Part shown: positions 18,541 to 28,388 of the stretch, one piece after another
Position numbering within the stretch: position 1 is the first letter of the stretch
How the letters are laid out: the number at the start of each line of letters is the position of its first letter
Assembly (NCBI RefSeq): GCF_004363655.1
Contig: NZ_SNZH01000006.1
Location: 186,001-250,000, forward strand
Direction: 5' to 3'
Length of the DNA: 64,000 nucleotides
Source: Tahibacter aquaticus
GTDB taxonomy: Bacteria > Pseudomonadota > Gammaproteobacteria > Xanthomonadales > Rhodanobacteraceae
Notes under the pieces: model-generated
Database searches by the model: none
The model's input: only the letters and a program-made list of their open reading frames with translations
Told to the model about the DNA's origin: nothing
Position numbers and translations under genes: made by a program

Positions 18541-19023
18541 ATGACCACTGCCTACGACTTTTCCGCCACCACGCTGGACGGCGACGAGCAATCGTTGAAG
18601 TCCTACAAGGGCAAGGCGATGCTGATCGTCAATGTCGCGTCCAAGTGCGGTTTCACGCCGCAGTACGAGGGCCTGGAAGCGATGTATCGGCGGCACAAGG
18701 AAGAAGGACTGGTCGTACTGGGCTTTCCCTGCGACCAGTTCGGCCACCAGGAGCCGGGCAATGCGGACGAGATCCGCCAGTTCTGCTCGCTCACCTATGA
18801 CGTCAGCTTTCCGATGTTCGCCAAGATCGACGTCAACGGCGACAAGGCTCATCCCTTGTACAAATGGCTGAAAAGTGAAAAAGCGGGGTTTCTCGGCACG
18901 GAAGGGGTGAAGTGGAATTTCACCAAGTTCCTGGTCGACCGCGAAGGCAATGTGGTCAAGCGCTACGGACCGCAGGACGCGCCGGAAAAGATCGAGAAGG
19001 AGCTGGGCAGCGTGCTGGGCTGA
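18541..19023 (+). CDS. Glutathione peroxidase family thiol peroxidase
   Basis: A 160-residue peroxidase of the BtuE/GPX type. The catalytic tetrad is present: Cys36 (VASKCGFTPQY), Gln66 (GFPCDQFGHQEPG), and Trp125-Asn126 (KWNFTKFLVDREG). It has cysteine rather than selenocysteine, so thioredoxin is the probable reductant in vivo. The start at 18541 has AGAGGAAA upstream; the in-frame ATG six codons earlier is rejected. A convergent terminator follows. Confidence 0.94.
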   Translation: MTTAYDFSATTLDGDEQSLKSYKGKAMLIVNVASKCGFTPQYEGLEAMYRRHKEEGLVVLGFPCDQFGHQEPGNADEIRQFCSLTYDVSFPMFAKIDVNGDKAHPLYKWLKSEKAGFLGTEGVKWNFTKFLVDREGNVVKRYGPQDAPEKIEKELGSVLG

Positions 19024-19066
19024 ACAGCCTGCCGGGCCGGCCAGGCCGGCAGCGTTGCACCGTAAA

Positions 19067-19096
19067 GCAGAAGGCGGCCGTGGGGCCGCCTTCTGC
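19067..19096. terminator. Convergent hairpin between glutathione peroxidase and cupredoxin genes
   Basis: A 13-bp perfect stem GCAGAAGGCGGCC / GGCCGCCTTCTGC with a GTGG loop lies between two convergent genes. The T-runs on both strands are short, so termination could be partial or factor-assisted. Confidence 0.75.
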
Positions 19097-19117
19097 ATTA
19101 ATGGACTGGCGCTGCCG

Positions 19118-19555
19118 TCACAGCTCGAAAGCGTCGGCAAAGATCGCGTCGGCCGCGGTGATGGTGATCGGGCCGTTCATGGCGGCGTGGTTCTGGCAGT
19201 TGTAATGGAGTGTGTTCGGCGCGTCGTTGGGCACGACGAAGGTAATGTCGATGGTGCCTGTGGCGCCGTTGTTGGTCACGCCGCTGGTGTAGCGCGAACC
19301 GGCGCCGGTAGTGTTGATCGTGTTGATGTTGAACGGATGCACGCCGGCGACGGCGTTGAGATGGAATACGTAAGTGCCGCCGCGTTGCAAGGTGAGGGCG
19401 GGGTTGGTCTGGCCGTCGACGGTCCAGGCGCTGAAGCTGCCGGCGCTGATGGTAAAGGTCTGGGTGACGCCGCCGCGCTTGGCCGCCTGGGCCAGCAGGG
19501 GCGAGCAGGCCAGGGCAGCGGCGGAAAGAACAAGCAGGGAACGCAGTGCGAGCAT
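19118..19555 (-). CDS. Exported cupredoxin-like copper protein with C-terminal FADAFEL tail
   Basis: A 145-residue exported protein. Signal peptide about 1-23, then a plastocyanin/azurin-like beta barrel. Type 1 copper ligands can be assigned as His73 (GVHPFNI), Cys120, His123 and Met126 (YNCQNHAAM), so it is probably an electron carrier or copper binder. GAGG lies 7 nt before the ATG. The C-terminus AIFADAFEL carries the FxxxF signature seen on other exported proteins here. It lies beyond the last beta strand, so it is an add-on and not part of the fold. Confidence 0.87.
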   Translation of the reverse strand: MLALRSLLVLSAAALACSPLLAQAAKRGGVTQTFTISAGSFSAWTVDGQTNPALTLQRGGTYVFHLNAVAGVHPFNINTINTTGAGSRYTSGVTNNGATGTIDITFVVPNDAPNTLHYNCQNHAAMNGPITITAADAIFADAFEL

Positions 19556-19805
19556 GGGTCTATCCTCGTGGTGAAAGGGGAGCAGCGGTGCGGGCGATGG
19601 GTTGACGCGGCGTCAAGCGCGCGGCGCTTGCGCCGGACAAGCAGCCGCTTTCTGCACTTACGCAACGTCGCGACAATGACCGCCATCGCGACGGGAATTT
19701 CGATGATCGACAGGACACACACTCGCCATGCGCGCACCGCCGATGTTTGACTTTCGCGGCGGTCCGGCTAGCGTGCGCGCTCCACAGGGGAGCGTTCACA
19801 TCGTC

Positions 19806-21014
19806 ATGTCCAGCGAATTCGCCGATCTGCTGACCGGCTACATGCGTCGTATCCGTGCCAGTGCGGCCGGTGTGGCCACCGAGATCGGCATGAGCCGCGA
19901 AGCCGTCAACAACTGGCGTCACGGCCTGTCTTTGCCGAACCGCAAGCATCGGCACAAGCTGGTCGACTGCGCGCGCTACCTGCGCCTGAGCGAAAGCGAG
20001 ACCGACCGGCTGCTCGGCGCGGCCGGTTTCGAGCCGGAATATCCGGTCGGCGGACAGGCACCGGGCCAGCCCTATGCGGACTACATCGACGGCCTGTTCG
20101 AGCGCCTGCAGCGGCTGGCGCCGTATCCCATCCTGCTGTTGCTGAGCCAGGCCCATTGGGGCCAGCCGCCGTTCCGCGAGGCCTTGCTGAACGCCGCGCG
20201 CCGGCTTTACGGCCACGCGTCGGTACTGCATATCCGTCCGCCCTACAGCGTCGAGGCCGACGCGCGCGACTACTTCACCGCCATCGGCGCGCAGTGCGGG
20301 CTGGACGGCATCGATTCGGATTTCGCCTTCGAAACCGCGCTGGAGCGGCGCCTGGCCGCGGGCGAGCGCGTGTTCTGCCTGGTCAGCCGCTTCGAGCAGG
20401 GCGATGCACAGCTGCGCGAGGCGCTGGCCGGCATCCTGCGCGGGCTGTCCGAGATGTACAGCGGCCGACTGCACCTGATGCTCTGCGGCGGCGAGGCGCT
20501 GGCTGAGCTGAAGTACCAAAGTGGAGATCTGTCGCTGTTGAACATTGCCAGTGTCGAGCAATGGCCCGACCCGGGCGTGGCCGAGCTGCGTGCCCTGGCC
20601 GGCCGGCAATTGCCCGCGGCCCAGCTCGACGCCAGGCTGCTGGAACGCCTGCAGCTGCACTGCGGCGGACATCCGGCACTGATCGATGAGGCCCTGCAAG
20701 CCCATGCCAACAACCCCCGTCTGGAAACACCCCAATTGCATGAGTGCCTGTCGGGCAGCGTACGGTTGTGGGAAAGTTTTCTGCCGTTGCTGGCCGACGA
20801 GGCGGCGCGAATGCGCATTGGCGAGCTCTTGCACAAATCCACCCTGGGCCGGGCCCAGCCCTACCTGATCGACCGCCTGTTGCGCCGCCTGTTCTGGGCC
20901 AACCTGATCGCGGCGCGGCCGGGCGAGCAGGGCGCGCAGCTGGAATGGCGCTGTGCCGCCGTGCGCGAGGCCGGCCGGCAGATCCTCGCCTCCTGGGGCG
21001 AAGACGCCGGATGA
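19806..21014 (+). CDS. HTH protein with degenerate NTPase-like domain, partner of the pilin-domain ATPase
   Basis: A 402-residue cytoplasmic protein. An XRE-like helix-turn-helix occupies about residues 1-70 (AAGVATEIGMSREAVNNWRHG). Residues about 90-260 follow the predicted pattern of an AAA/STAND NTPase, but where a P-loop is expected there is LSQAHWGQPPFREALL, without GxxxxGK[ST], and the Walker B-like strand (RVFCLVSRFEQGD) lacks an acidic DE pair. It is therefore probably a non-hydrolysing scaffold. The C-terminal ~140 residues are helical or winged-helix-like. I chose the start at 19806 because the HTH begins there; in-frame ATGs at 19728 and 19743 give a low-complexity extension. The stop overlaps the next start (ATGA). 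I do not recognise a named family. Confidence 0.75.
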   Translation: MSSEFADLLTGYMRRIRASAAGVATEIGMSREAVNNWRHGLSLPNRKHRHKLVDCARYLRLSESETDRLLGAAGFEPEYPVGGQAPGQPYADYIDGLFERLQRLAPYPILLLLSQAHWGQPPFREALLNAARRLYGHASVLHIRPPYSVEADARDYFTAIGAQCGLDGIDSDFAFETALERRLAAGERVFCLVSRFEQGDAQLREALAGILRGLSEMYSGRLHLMLCGGEALAELKYQSGDLSLLNIASVEQWPDPGVAELRALAGRQLPAAQLDARLLERLQLHCGGHPALIDEALQAHANNPRLETPQLHECLSGSVRLWESFLPLLADEAARMRIGELLHKSTLGRAQPYLIDRLLRRLFWANLIAARPGEQGAQLEWRCAAVREAGRQILASWGEDAG

Positions 21015-23158
21015 AACCCCTGTACAAGACCTGGCTGCGCCGCGTCGCGCTGGTGCTGGCCACGCTGTTCTTCGGCACCTTGTTCATGGCGCCGCAATGG
21101 AATCCGCTGCTGCGCGGCACATTGGTGACCACGCCGCAGACGACCGCCCAGCTGTTCAACGGCTGGAACGAAATCCACACGGCAAAAATGCTGCTGAATG
21201 TGCATGTCAGCGATACCGGCGAGTGGCCGCAGGACCTGGCCGTTGCCGGCATCCGCACGGAAGGGCAGGTATTCGCGCTCAGCTCGGCGGCGCCTTACGA
21301 ACTCGTTGCCACGGTGCAGGCGCAGGCGCCGCTCAGCAGCAGCTTGCGCGGCCAGCGCGTCGTGCTGCGCCTGGATGCGGATCGGCTGCAATGGGACTGC
21401 GTACCCGGCGATCCACCGATTCCCTCGCGCTACCTGCCGATGAACTGCCGCATCGACGGCGACACCAGCACCGACATGACGCGCTGGCTGGGCGTGGTGC
21501 TGGCGATGGCCGTGCTGATCCTGCTCGCCTGCGGCGCGCTGCTGGTCTGGCGCCATCCGCTGATTGCGCCGCTGCAGCGCGATCCGGCCCGGCTGCGGCG
21601 CACGCCGCTGTCGCAGCTGCCACGCATCGACAGCGTGCTCGGCTGGCTGCGCCGGCGCGACGACACCCTCGCCGCAGCGCGCGTGGAGCCGGGCGACTGG
21701 CACGATGCGCTGGCCTTTGCGGCGCTGCCGGCAGCGTCGCGCGCCGACATGCTGGCCTTGCGCGTAGCCGCACGCAGTATGCCCAGCGACGGCTGGACCT
21801 TGCCCGGCACTGTGTATGAGTGGACTTTTTCTGCCGAGATGCCGGTGTCGCTGGAGCGCTGCCTGCTGTGGGTGCCGGCGGCGCAGCTGGACCCGGCCGC
21901 GATGCTGCGCCACCTGCGCCAGGCGCAGACCGGCCTGGACGTATTGCTGGTGCTGAGCCCCGCTTCGCCCGGCGAAGGCGCGCTGCGCAGCTTCTGCGCC
22001 AACCGCGACAACCTGTTCGTCTGCCTGGACCAGGAACTGCAGACCGCCTGGCTGCTGGAGCACGAAGCATTGCCGGTACTGCTGCGCGCGCTGGCGCGGC
22101 AGCTGCGCATCACGCGCATTTCGCCCTACCAGACCCGCGGCGGCGTAGCGCGCGCCTCGTCGTTCTTCGGCCGCGAAAGCCTGCTCGCCCGGGTGGTGCA
22201 GCGCGAGCCGGCCAACTACCTGCTGATCGGCGGCCGCCAGCTGGGCAAGACCAGCCTGATGAAGGCGATAGAGCGGCGCCTGCGCGACCATCCGCAGCTG
22301 GCCTGCCTGTACCTGGTATTGCGCGACCATCGCCTGCTGCCGCGCCTGGCCGCGCTGGCCGGCCTGCCGCTGGACAGCGGCCTGGAATGCAGCATCGCGG
22401 AACTGGTGCGCCAACAGGGCGGCAAGCGCCTGCTGCTGCTGATCGACGAGGCCGATCCCTTCTTCCGCGCCGATGCGGAGCAGGGCTATGCGCAGCTGTC
22501 CAGCCTGCGCGCCTTGTCCGAGGAAGGGCATTGCCATTTCCTGCTGGCCGGGTTCTGGGACTTGTACGCCGCCGCGGCGCTGGACTACCAGTCGCCGCTG
22601 CGCAATTTCGGCGAGACGGTCAGCGTCGGCGGCCTGGAAGAAAGCGCCTGCCGCGAACTGGCGACCGTGCCGTTGCAGGTGCTCAACCTGCGCTTCGAAA
22701 CGCCGCAGCTGGTCGAGCGCATCGTCAGCCAGAGCGGACGCCGTGCCAACCTGGTCGCGATCCTGTGCCAGGAATGCCTGGAGGCGCTGCCTGCCGGCGC
22801 CACCACGATTTCCGCGCAGGAAGTGGAGCAGGCCCTGCAGTCGACCGCCGTGCTCGACGCGCTGGCCGGCTGGGGCCGCCTGAGCGCCGACGTGCAGGCC
22901 TCGCGCCTGGACCGCATCGTGGTCTACCGCGTCGCCGCGAACGGCAGCACCAGCCTGGCCGACGTGGTCCAGCTTCTGCGTACGCAGGCCAATGTCGAAG
23001 TGGAAGCGATCCGTGCCTGCTTCGCCCGGCTGCAGCTGGCCTATGTGCTGCGCAAGCAGGACAGCCGCCTGGTCTTCGCCGTGCCGCTGTTTCTGCGCCA
23101 GTTCGAAACCGCGGAAATAGCCCTGCTGCTGGCCGAGGAATTGCGCGCCCTAGGCTGA
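21011..23158 (+). CDS. Membrane AAA/STAND-type ATPase with a type IV pilin-like extracytoplasmic domain
   Basis: A 715-residue protein. TM1 at about 10-28. The extracytoplasmic region (about 35-150) looks like the globular half of a major type IV pilin: FNGWNEIHTAKMLLNVHVSDTG, EWPQDLAVAGI, a strand rich in RVVLRLDADRLQWDC, and RYLPMNCR, with Cys130 and Cys146 placed like the pilin disulfide. TM2 at about 159-180. The cytoplasmic part has a linker, then ISPYQTRGGVARASSFFGRE leading into a P-loop ATPase: Walker A G407-T414 (GGRQLGKT), Walker B LLLLIDEAD with D479/E480, then a C-terminal winged helix. It overlaps the upstream HTH gene by four bases. No pilin gene or pilus cluster is adjacent. 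Function is inferred only as a membrane-located sensor-switch. Confidence 0.78.
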   Translation: MKPLYKTWLRRVALVLATLFFGTLFMAPQWNPLLRGTLVTTPQTTAQLFNGWNEIHTAKMLLNVHVSDTGEWPQDLAVAGIRTEGQVFALSSAAPYELVATVQAQAPLSSSLRGQRVVLRLDADRLQWDCVPGDPPIPSRYLPMNCRIDGDTSTDMTRWLGVVLAMAVLILLACGALLVWRHPLIAPLQRDPARLRRTPLSQLPRIDSVLGWLRRRDDTLAAARVEPGDWHDALAFAALPAASRADMLALRVAARSMPSDGWTLPGTVYEWTFSAEMPVSLERCLLWVPAAQLDPAAMLRHLRQAQTGLDVLLVLSPASPGEGALRSFCANRDNLFVCLDQELQTAWLLEHEALPVLLRALARQLRITRISPYQTRGGVARASSFFGRESLLARVVQREPANYLLIGGRQLGKTSLMKAIERRLRDHPQLACLYLVLRDHRLLPRLAALAGLPLDSGLECSIAELVRQQGGKRLLLLIDEADPFFRADAEQGYAQLSSLRALSEEGHCHFLLAGFWDLYAAAALDYQSPLRNFGETVSVGGLEESACRELATVPLQVLNLRFETPQLVERIVSQSGRRANLVAILCQECLEALPAGATTISAQEVEQALQSTAVLDALAGWGRLSADVQASRLDRIVVYRVAANGSTSLADVVQLLRTQANVEVEAIRACFARLQLAYVLRKQDSRLVFAVPLFLRQFETAEIALLLAEELRALG

Positions 23159-23249
23159 TTCCGCCCCCGGCTGCGGCGGCTCGGGCCCGGCTCTGCCCGG
23201 AATCGATAAAAACCGCCAGAAACAAGGGCTTCCAGCGCCTGATGCGAGC

Positions 23250-23262
23250 CATTCTGTGGTAT
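23250..23262 (+). promoter_or_regulatory. Candidate extended -10 promoter upstream of gyrA
   Basis: TGGTATGCT lies about 90 bp before the gyrA start and fits an extended -10 (TGn-TATnnT). No convincing -35 is visible, which is allowed for this class. This is a weak, sequence-only call. Confidence 0.35.
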
Positions 23263-23350
23263 GCTCGCGCGTTATTTCGGCACCCGGCCGGCCGGCTGGG
23301 CCGCCCTGCAATTTCGCAGCGCAATCTAGCGTCAGAACCCTGGAATCCCG

Positions 23351-26029
23351 ATGGCGGAACTAGCCAAAGAAGTCATACGCGTCAATATCGAAGACGAGAT
23401 GCGGCAGAGCTACCTCGACTACGCCATGAGCGTAATCGTGGGACGCGCCCTGCCGGATGTGCGCGACGGTCTGAAACCGGTCCACCGCCGCGTGCTGTTC
23501 GGCATGTACGAGGTGAACAACTTCTGGAACCGGCCCTACGTCAAATGCGCGCGCATCGTCGGCGACGTGATGGGTAAATACCATCCGCACGGCGACGCGT
23601 CGATCTACGACACCTTGGTGCGCATGGCGCAGGATTTCTCGCTGCGCTATCCGCTCATCGACGGCCAGGGCAACTTCGGCTCCATCGACGGCGACGCCGC
23701 TGCAGCGATGCGTTATACCGAATGCCGACTCGACCGTCTCGCTTCCGAGCTGACCGCCGACATCGACAAGGAAACCGTCGATTTCCAGCCCAATTACGAC
23801 GAAAAGGAATGGGAGCCGACGGTACTGCCGACGCGCGTACCGAACCTGCTCATCAACGGCTCTGCCGGCATCGCCGTCGGCATGGCCACGAACATCCCGC
23901 CGCACAACATCACCGAAGTCATCAACGCGACCATCGCGCTGATCGACGATCCCAGCCTGGGTATCGAAGACCTGATGCGCTTCGTCACCGGGCCCGATTT
24001 CCCCACCGCCGGCATCATCAACGGCGCTTCCGGCATTGTGGAAGCGTATAAAACCGGGCGCGGCAGGATCCTGGTGCGGGCCAAGGCCGACATCGAAGTC
24101 GAGTCCAACGGCCGCGAGACCATCATCATCAGCGAGCTGCCCTACCAGGTGAACAAGGCGCGGCTGATCGAGAAGATCGCCGAGCTGCACAAGGAAAAGA
24201 AAATCGAGGGCATCTCGCCCGACGGCCTGCGCGACGAGTCCGACAAGGACGGCATGCGCATCGTCATCGAGGTGCGCAAGGACACCATGGCCGACGTGCT
24301 GCTGAACAACCTGTTCCAGCAGACCCAGCTGCAGGTGACCTTCGGCATCAACATGGTGGCCCTGGTCGACGGCCAGCCGCGCCTGCTCGGGCTGAAGGAA
24401 ATCCTCGAAGCCTTCATCCGCCACCGCCGCGAAGTCGTCACGCGCCGCACCATCTTCGAACTGCGCAAGGCGCGTGCGCGTGCGCACATCCTCGAAGGCC
24501 TGACCGTTGCGCTGGCCAACATCGACGAGATGATCGAGCTGATCCGCACCTCGGAATCGCCGGCCGTCGCCAAGGAACGCATGCTGGCCCGGCGCTGGAA
24601 CGCGGGCATGGTGCGCAGCCTGCTCGAAGCCGCCGGTGCCGGTGCCTCGCGTCCGGAAGACCTCGATGCCAACGCCGGCCTGGGCGAGCACGGCTACCAG
24701 CTGTCCGACGTGCAGGCCAAGGAAATCCTCGAAATGCGCCTGAACCGCCTGACCGGGCTGGAACAGGACAAGCTGACCGACGAATACAAGGAACTGCTCA
24801 AGGCCATCGCCGGCCTGATCGAGATCCTGTCCGATCCGGCCGTGCTGCTGGCACTGATCCGCGGCGAGCTGGTGGAAATGAACGACGCCTACGGCGATGC
24901 GCGCCGCACGGTGATCCAGCACAGCCAGGAAGACCTCGACGTACTCGACCTGATCGAGCCCGAAGACGTGGTCGTGACGCTGTCGCATACGGGTTACGTC
25001 AAGCGCCAGCCCATCACCACCTACCGCGCGCAGAAGCGCGGCGGCAAGGGCCGCTCGGCCACGGCGGTGAAGGAAGAAGATTTCGTCGCCCAGGTGTGGA
25101 TCGTCAACACGCACGACACGCTGCTCACCTTCACCAGCGCCGGCCGCGTGTTCTGGCAGAAGGTGTACCAGATTCCCGACGCCGGCCCGAACTCGCGCGG
25201 CAAGCCCATCGTGAACCTGCTGCCGCTGGAACCGAACGAGAAAATCCAGGCCGTGCAGTCGGTGCGCGAATTCCCGGTCGACCGCTACGTCTTCTTCGCC
25301 ACCCGCCAGGGCACGGTGAAAAAGACCTCGCTGGCCGACTATTCGCGCCCGCGCACCAACGGCATCCGCGCGATCGACCTCGATGATGGCGACGGCCTGG
25401 TCGGCGTGGCCATCACCGACGGCGCGCGCGACGTGCTGATGTTCGCCTCCAACGGCAAGGCCGTGCGTTTCGCCGAAGACGAAGTGCGCCCCATGGGCCG
25501 CGTCGCCCACGGCGTGCGCGGCATGAAGCTGACCGAAGGCGCCGAAGTGGTGTCGCTGATCGCGGTCGAAGGCGAGGGCGACATCCTCACTGCGACCGAA
25601 CGCGGCTTCGGCAAGCGCACCCCGCTGGAAGAATATCCGCGCAAGGGCCGCGGCACCCAGGGCGTCATCGCGATCCAGTGCTCCGGCCGCAACGGCGCGC
25701 TGGTCGCCGCAGTGCAACTGGATGATTCGCACGAGCTGATGCTGGTGTCCAACCAGGGCACCCTGGTGCGCACGCGCGCGGCGGAAATCGCCCGCGTCGG
25801 CCGCAATACCCAGGGTGTGACGCTGATCCGCCTGCCCGAGAACGAAGCGCTCACCAGCGTGGTCGGCCTGGCCTTGCTGGGCGGTGACGAGGACGGCGAG
25901 GGCGAAGGCGAAGACACGGGCGATAGCGCCGCAGCACCTGTGTCGGCTGAGGCCTCGGGCAACGAGATGGCTGCAGACGACTCCGCCGCGAGCGAAGCGC
26001 CTGCCGGCGAAGAACCGCCGGCGGAATAA
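23351..26029 (+). CDS. gyrA: DNA gyrase subunit A
   Basis: An 892-residue type IIA topoisomerase subunit, which breaks and rejoins the DNA gate during negative supercoiling. N-terminal numbering matches E. coli: the active-site tyrosine is Y122 (AMRYTECRL), and the quinolone-determining region is [14 protein letters not shown], with Ala at position 83 and Asp at 87. The C-terminal pinwheel starts with the GyrA-box QKRGGKG near residue 560. An acidic tail ([14 protein letters not shown] onward, about 45 residues) ends the protein. The start ATG is placed by homology ([17 protein letters not shown]). A terminator follows. Confidence 0.97.
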   Translation: MAELAKEVIRVNIEDEMRQSYLDYAMSVIVGRALPDVRDGLKPVHRRVLFGMYEVNNFWNRPYVKCARIVGDVMGKYHPHGDASIYDTLVRMAQDFSLRYPLIDGQGNFGSIDGDAAAAMRYTECRLDRLASELTADIDKETVDFQPNYDEKEWEPTVLPTRVPNLLINGSAGIAVGMATNIPPHNITEVINATIALIDDPSLGIEDLMRFVTGPDFPTAGIINGASGIVEAYKTGRGRILVRAKADIEVESNGRETIIISELPYQVNKARLIEKIAELHKEKKIEGISPDGLRDESDKDGMRIVIEVRKDTMADVLLNNLFQQTQLQVTFGINMVALVDGQPRLLGLKEILEAFIRHRREVVTRRTIFELRKARARAHILEGLTVALANIDEMIELIRTSESPAVAKERMLARRWNAGMVRSLLEAAGAGASRPEDLDANAGLGEHGYQLSDVQAKEILEMRLNRLTGLEQDKLTDEYKELLKAIAGLIEILSDPAVLLALIRGELVEMNDAYGDARRTVIQHSQEDLDVLDLIEPEDVVVTLSHTGYVKRQPITTYRAQKRGGKGRSATAVKEEDFVAQVWIVNTHDTLLTFTSAGRVFWQKVYQIPDAGPNSRGKPIVNLLPLEPNEKIQAVQSVREFPVDRYVFFATRQGTVKKTSLADYSRPRTNGIRAIDLDDGDGLVGVAITDGARDVLMFASNGKAVRFAEDEVRPMGRVAHGVRGMKLTEGAEVVSLIAVEGEGDILTATERGFGKRTPLEEYPRKGRGTQGVIAIQCSGRNGALVAAVQLDDSHELMLVSNQGTLVRTRAAEIARVGRNTQGVTLIRLPENEALTSVVGLALLGGDEDGEGEGEDTGDSAAAPVSAEASGNEMAADDSAASEAPAGEEPPAE

Positions 26030-26052
26030 ATCCGGCGTTTCCGGCGATGTAG

Positions 26053-26085
26053 AAAACCCCGCGGTGTTGCCACCGCGGGGTTTTT
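26053..26085. terminator. Bidirectional terminator between gyrA and the RCC1-repeat gene
   Basis: An AAAACCCCGCGGTG / CACCGCGGGGTTTTT hairpin with a TTGC loop lies between convergent genes. It gives a T-run on the plus strand and a T4 on the minus strand, so it can serve both. Confidence 0.92.
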
Positions 26086-26087
26086 GC

Positions 26088-28388
26088 TTATTGGAAACTG
26101 TCGCGGAAGATCACGTCCCCCGCGACCAGCCAGGTAGCGACCGCCTGCGCCTGCAGGTAGTCGGTTTCGCGGCCGTTGCCAAGAGGCCCGTTCTCGCCCC
26201 AGCCGAAGCAATAGACCAGCCCCTGGCGCGTTGCACAGGTGTGGTAGCCGCCGGCGGAATAAACGTTCACTCCCGCAGACAGGCCGGCCGCCGGCGTAGG
26301 CACGTAGCGATTGGCCGTACTGCCGTCGCCGAGCTGGGCACGGTTGTTGATGCCCCAGCAAAGCAGGCCGCCGCCGCTGCGCGCGCAGGTATGCCGGCCG
26401 CCGGCCTCGATGCTGCTGGTGCTGCCGGCGCCCAGGCCGGCCACGTCGACGGGCAGCAGTTGTTGGGTATTGCCGCCATCGCCGACCTGGCCGTAGTCGT
26501 TCAGGCCCCAGCACTTGACCGCGCCGCTGCTGAGTAGCGCACAGCTGTGGAATTCGCCCAGACTGACACTGTCGACACCGCTGCCCAGGCCGCTGACCGG
26601 CACCGGCGTCGTACGCGCAGTAACCGTGCCGTCGCCGAGCTGGCCGTAGGTGTTGTCGCCCCAGCAGCGCAAGGCGCCTGCGCTGCTTACCGCGCAACTG
26701 TGCGAGCCACCCGCGCTGACCGAGCGCATGCCGCTGAGCATGCCGGCCACGTCGACGGCGCTGCGCCGGTCGGTGGCGGTGCCGTCGCCGAGCTGGCCGA
26801 AATTGTTGTCGCCCCAGCAGCGCACGCCACCGGCGCTGGTACGTACGCAATTGTGGAAAATGCCAACACCGAGCTGGGTCACCTGGCTGGAAGCGCCGAC
26901 CACATCCTCCGGCAGGGTGCGGTTGCCGGTGGCGTTATTGCCCAGCTGGCCCTGGTCGTTGCCGCCCCAGCATTTGACGGCGCCGGCCTGGGTCAGCAGG
27001 CAGCTGTGGCCGGAGCCCGCGCCGATATCGCGCACGCCACTGGCATAGCCGGTGACCACGGCCGGACCGTTACGGCTCCAGTTGGTATGGCCCTGGCCCA
27101 GCTGACCGCGGTAGTTCGAACCCCAGCACCAGGCGCCGCCGCTGAGCGTGCGTGCACAGGTATGGCCGTCCTGGATGTTCGCGCCGATGTGACCGCCGGC
27201 AGCGAGTTTGTCGACCGCTTCCGGCAGGGCCGCCAGCGACTGTGCCAGCGACGCCCAGCCGCCGTCGAATCCGTTGCCCAGCGCACCGACATCGCCATTG
27301 CCGGCGCAGCGAATTTCATGGTTGCTGCGGCGAAAACAACTCAGTTCGGTGCCGGTGGCAATCTGTGTGACGGCGCTGCCCAGATCAGTGACGGCGACCG
27401 GCGTAAGGCGGTTGAGGCGCGTGCTGTCGCCCAGTTCGCCATTGCCGTTGGCACCCCAGCAGAAGGCTGCACCCGCAGCGCTGCGCGCGCAGGTGTGGTA
27501 GCCGCCGACGCTGATCTCGGCAACGCCACTCAGCGAAAGCACCGCCGTCGGCTGCCACCGGTCGACCAGGCTGCCGTCGCCGAGCTGGCCGGCATCGTTC
27601 TGGCCCCAGCAGCGGACGGTCGCATCGGCGAGCAGGGCGCAGGTGGTATAGCCGCCCGCGGCGATCGCGCTGACGCCGCTGCCCAGGCCGGCGACGGCAA
27701 TCGGCGTCAGGCGATTGAGATTGCTGCCGTCGCCCAGCTGGCCGCGATTGTTGTAGCCCCAGCATTTCACCGCGCCGGCCTGGCTCAGGGCGCAGGCATG
27801 GTAATAGCCGGTGGCAACGGCCCTGATGGCGCTCAGGCCCGGCACATCGACCGGAGCGTTGCGCTGGGTTGTGGAGTTGTCGCCGAGCTGACCCTGATGA
27901 TTGCGGCCCCAGCAACGCACGCCACCGGTGGCGGTGACGGCGCAACCGAATTCGGCACCGACGGCGAAATCCAGCGCCCCGCTGGCGAAGCCGACGACGT
28001 CGGCAGGAGTACTGCGCGCAGTCGTGGTGTTGTCACCGAGCTGGCCGTAGCTGTTGTTGCCCCAGCAGCGCAGTCGGCCGCCAGTGCTCAGGACACAGCT
28101 TTGGGTGGCGCCCTGGGCGACGTGCAAAGCCCCTTGCTCCAGGCCGAAAACCGGCACCGGCGCCTGGCTGCCGCCGCCGCCGTCGCCAGGCGAAGCGCCC
28201 CAGCATTTTAGAGCGCCGGCCGCCGTGATGGCACAGGCGCGGTTGGTGCCGGCCGCGACCGATTTGGCGGCCACAAGGCCAGGCAGCAGCAGTGTGGCGA
28301 CGGCGAGCAGGGCGCGAAACCACGGCAACGGCCTACGGCGGCGGCGCGGCCTTGGGATCGGCGTCGAGCGGGAGAGAGAAGTGATCAT
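26088..28388 (-). CDS. Exported RCC1/BNR-repeat beta-propeller protein with C-terminal FRDSFQ tail
   Basis: A 766-residue exported protein. Start ATG at 28388, then an arginine-rich n-region and a hydrophobic core (RALLAVATLLLPGLVAA). About 14 RCC1-like repeats follow, each with the pattern CA(L/V)...GAVKCWGxNxxGQLGDGTxxxRxxPV and usually a Cys pair per repeat. Two seven-bladed propellers would fit that number. It ends VIFRDSFQ, the FxxxF tail shared with other exported proteins here. Members of this kind are common and uncharacterised in Lysobacterales and Myxococcota. It lies downstream of, and on the same strand as, the Ser/Thr kinase, separated by 171 bp. Confidence 0.88.
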   Translation of the reverse strand: MITSLSRSTPIPRPRRRRRPLPWFRALLAVATLLLPGLVAAKSVAAGTNRACAITAAGALKCWGASPGDGGGGSQAPVPVFGLEQGALHVAQGATQSCVLSTGGRLRCWGNNSYGQLGDNTTTARSTPADVVGFASGALDFAVGAEFGCAVTATGGVRCWGRNHQGQLGDNSTTQRNAPVDVPGLSAIRAVATGYYHACALSQAGAVKCWGYNNRGQLGDGSNLNRLTPIAVAGLGSGVSAIAAGGYTTCALLADATVRCWGQNDAGQLGDGSLVDRWQPTAVLSLSGVAEISVGGYHTCARSAAGAAFCWGANGNGELGDSTRLNRLTPVAVTDLGSAVTQIATGTELSCFRRSNHEIRCAGNGDVGALGNGFDGGWASLAQSLAALPEAVDKLAAGGHIGANIQDGHTCARTLSGGAWCWGSNYRGQLGQGHTNWSRNGPAVVTGYASGVRDIGAGSGHSCLLTQAGAVKCWGGNDQGQLGNNATGNRTLPEDVVGASSQVTQLGVGIFHNCVRTSAGGVRCWGDNNFGQLGDGTATDRRSAVDVAGMLSGMRSVSAGGSHSCAVSSAGALRCWGDNTYGQLGDGTVTARTTPVPVSGLGSGVDSVSLGEFHSCALLSSGAVKCWGLNDYGQVGDGGNTQQLLPVDVAGLGAGSTSSIEAGGRHTCARSGGGLLCWGINNRAQLGDGSTANRYVPTPAAGLSAGVNVYSAGGYHTCATRQGLVYCFGWGENGPLGNGRETDYLQAQAVATWLVAGDVIFRDSFQ

